Assembly (NCBI GenBank): GCA_023127905.1
Contig: JAGMEZ010000450.1
Location: 1-7,282 of the forward strand
Direction of reading: 5' to 3'
DNA: 7,282 nucleotides
Origin: Caldifarciminota bacterium
GTDB lineage: Bacteria > Hydrothermota > E44-bin80
How positions within the stretch are numbered: the first letter of the stretch is position 1; each line of letters opens with the position of its first letter. The notes under the pieces were generated by a model. It searched no databases. It saw nothing but the letters and a program-made list of their open reading frames with translations, and was not told the DNA's origin. The position numbers and the translations under genes were made by a program. Positions 6,077 through 7,282 of this stretch are shown here, piece by piece.

Positions 6077-6712
6077 TTAACTGTTTTCAAAAATTTCACC
6101 CTTAAATATCCAGACCTTTACCCCAATTGTTCCAGATGTCGTAAATGATGTCACGTTTGCATAATCTATATCTGCCCTTAACGTGTGTAGAGGAACTCTT
6201 CCTTCTCTATACCATTCACTCCTTGCAATCTCAGCACCACCAAGTCTTCCTGAACATGCGACTTTTATTCCTTTCACTCCCATTCTCATTGCGGATGATA
6301 TCGCTCTTTTCATCGCTCTCCGGTAAGAAACTCTCTGTTCGAGTTGCCTTGCAATATTTTCAGCAACCAATTTAGCTTCAATTTCCGGTTTATCCACTTC
6401 AAATATGTTTATCTCCAAATCATCCCTTTTTAAGTAATACTTCAATTCATCCCTAAGTTTATTAACTTCAGAACCTTTCCTACCGATTACAATTGCAGGC
6501 CTGGCTGTTTTAATATTAATGAATAACTTTTTCGTCTTTCTTTCAATTTCAATATTAGCAACAGCAGCATTTTTCAGTCTTTGGTTTAAATATTTCCTTA
6601 TTTCAAGATCTTCATGGAGAAACTTATTGTAATCTCTTTTTGCAAACCATTTTGATTTCCAATGTTTAGAAAAACCTAATCTAAATCCATACGGATGAGT
6701 CTTTTGTCCCAA
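6077..6712 (-). CDS. rpsC: 30S ribosomal protein S3
   Basis: S3 sits at the mRNA entry channel in the head of the 30S subunit and takes part in mRNA unwinding. The 211 residues fit the family. [13 protein letters not shown] at the N-terminus is universal. The type II KH domain covers about 40-110, with [17 protein letters not shown] and the GxxG loop at 77-80. The C-terminal S3 domain has [20 protein letters not shown] at 131-150, [31 protein letters not shown] at 154-184 (the S3 signature) and [11 protein letters not shown]. The start is TTG at 6712-6710: a perfect AAGGAGG lies 7 nt upstream and no ATG gives the expected N-terminus. It begins 2 nt after the rplV stop. Confidence 0.98.
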   Translation of the reverse strand: MGQKTHPYGFRLGFSKHWKSKWFAKRDYNKFLHEDLEIRKYLNQRLKNAAVANIEIERKTKKLFINIKTARPAIVIGRKGSEVNKLRDELKYYLKRDDLEINIFEVDKPEIEAKLVAENIARQLEQRVSYRRAMKRAISSAMRMGVKGIKVACSGRLGGAEIARSEWYREGRVPLHTLRADIDYANVTSFTTSGTIGVKVWIFKGEIFENS

Positions 6713-6714
6713 AT

Positions 6715-7077
6715 TTATTCCTCCTTTTTTCCTTTCTCAGCAACAACAATAGAAATATGAGAAGTCCTGTGTCTTATCACGTCTGCCCTCCCCATAGCTC
6801 GTGGTCTCAGCCTTTTTAAATATTTAGAAGATCCAGTATCTATCTTTATCAATTTCAGAAAAAGGTCTTCCTCTTTCAGTTTGATCTCACCCGCCTGGCT
6901 TATGACATTACTGACGGCACTATGTATTGCTTTCATTACAGGAATTGCTACACTATTGGGTATGTGTTCAAGAATTGCAATTGCCGTATTGATATCTTTA
7001 TTCTTTACGAGGTCTACAACACGTTTCGCTTTAGCTGGAGAAACCCTTACAAATTTCGAAATGCATTTTCCTTCCAT
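6715..7077 (-). CDS. rplV: 50S ribosomal protein L22
   Basis: L22 has a globular part on the 50S surface and a long beta hairpin that lines the nascent-peptide exit tunnel, where macrolide-resistance changes occur in other bacteria. The 120 residues are slightly longer than the 110 of E. coli. [20 protein letters not shown] at 8-27 is the conserved first part. [12 protein letters not shown] lies at 52-63. The hairpin runs at about 82-107 ([23 protein letters not shown]) and carries the L22 signature; nothing unusual is visible in it. The end is Lys/Glu-rich. The ATG at 7077 follows the rpsS stop by 7 nt with AGAGGA as SD. Confidence 0.98.
   Translation of the reverse strand: MEGKCISKFVRVSPAKAKRVVDLVKNKDINTAIAILEHIPNSVAIPVMKAIHSAVSNVISQAGEIKLKEEDLFLKLIKIDTGSSKYLKRLRPRAMGRADVIRHRTSHISIVVAEKGKKEE
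6720..6726 (-). promoter_or_regulatory. Ribosome binding site of rpsC (perfect AAGGAGG)
   Basis: A perfect AAGGAGG in the last codons of rplV, 7 nt before TTG 6712. It supports the TTG start of rpsC, which gives the expected MGQKTHP N-terminus. Confidence 0.88.
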
Positions 7078-7084
7078 AGTTCCT

Positions 7085-7282
7085 CTACTTTATCCTCGTT
7101 GTTTTTTCAGCTTTCTTTCCACCATGCCTGTGGAAAATTTTTGATGGTGCAAACTCTCCAAGTTTATGTCCTACCATATTCTCCGTTATGAAAACGGGTA
7201 TAAACTTCTTTCCATTATGAACAGCAATTGTATGCCCAACAAAATCAGGAGATATGGTTGATTTTCTCGACCATGTCTTTAT
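7085..7282 (-). CDS. rpsS: 30S ribosomal protein S19 (5' end cut off by window)
   Basis: S19 lies in the head of the 30S subunit, forms a complex with S13 and contacts A-site tRNA and the inter-subunit bridges. The last 65 residues are present. They begin [24 protein letters not shown] and contain the S19 signature [20 protein letters not shown], followed by a basic end [15 protein letters not shown]. The family is about 93 residues, so roughly 27 N-terminal residues and the start lie beyond the window edge. The stop is TAG at 7087-7085, 7 nt before rplV. The expected upstream neighbours rplB, rplW, rplD, rplC and rpsJ are outside the window. Confidence 0.97.
   Translation of the reverse strand: MKTWSRKSTISPDFVGHTIAVHNGKKFIPVFITENMVGHKLGEFAPSKIFHRHGGKKAEKTTRIK

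Noticed and set aside
6881..7191. Plus-strand frames with hydrophobic stretches opposite rplV and rpsS
   Set aside because: Hydrophobicity arises from antisense reading of Lys/Glu-rich codons; the opposite strand encodes conserved L22 and S19.
1..7282. Search for mobile elements, CRISPR arrays, tRNAs, riboswitches or an inserted unknown gene
   Set aside because: The genes follow the standard order with almost no intergenic space, and no repeats or foreign frames were seen; there is no evidence here for an undescribed system.

Overview
The window is a single block of ribosomal protein genes, all transcribed from the minus strand (right to left). It carries most of the bacterial S10-spc supercluster: rpsS (5' end cut off by the window edge), rplV, rpsC, rplP, rpmC, rpsQ, rplN, rplX, rplE, rpsN, rpsH, rplF, rplR, rpsE, rpmD, rplO and secY (3' end cut off). 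Each product was identified by reading the protein; the order is the standard bacterial one with nothing inserted or missing.

The organism is a bacterium. L16, L29, S17, L24 and L15 are of bacterial type, and no archaeal-only neighbours such as L32e, L19e or S4e occur between them. The DNA is AT-rich and the proteins are rich in Lys, Ile and AGA-coded Arg. S14 is the short zinc-binding form and L24 keeps two CxxC pairs. This is compatible with several deep-branching, thermophilic, Firmicutes-like or candidate-phylum lineages. I cannot assign a phylum from this window alone.

Layout: 7282-5186 holds the end of the S10 segment (S19, L22, S3, L16, L29, S17). 5176-1015 holds the spc segment (L14, L24, L5, S14, S8, L6, L18, S5, L30, L15). 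1022-1 holds secY, the translocon channel. The genes are packed tightly. The largest gap is about 32 nt (rpsE to rpmD), and several junctions overlap by 1 to 14 nt (rplP/rpmC, rpmC/rpsQ, rplX/rplE, rplR/rpsE, rpmD/rplO, rplO/secY). No promoter or terminator is visible, so the block is probably one transcript with translational coupling. The S10 and spc segments, separate operons in E. coli, are joined here by 9 nt.

The notable details are modest: an L30 with a Lys-rich C-terminal tail of about 47 residues that also encodes the rplO start region; five of sixteen visible starts that appear to be GTG or TTG; and an rplE start buried in rplX. I see no mobile element, CRISPR, RNA gene or undescribed system. 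There is no gene-free stretch longer than 32 nt.
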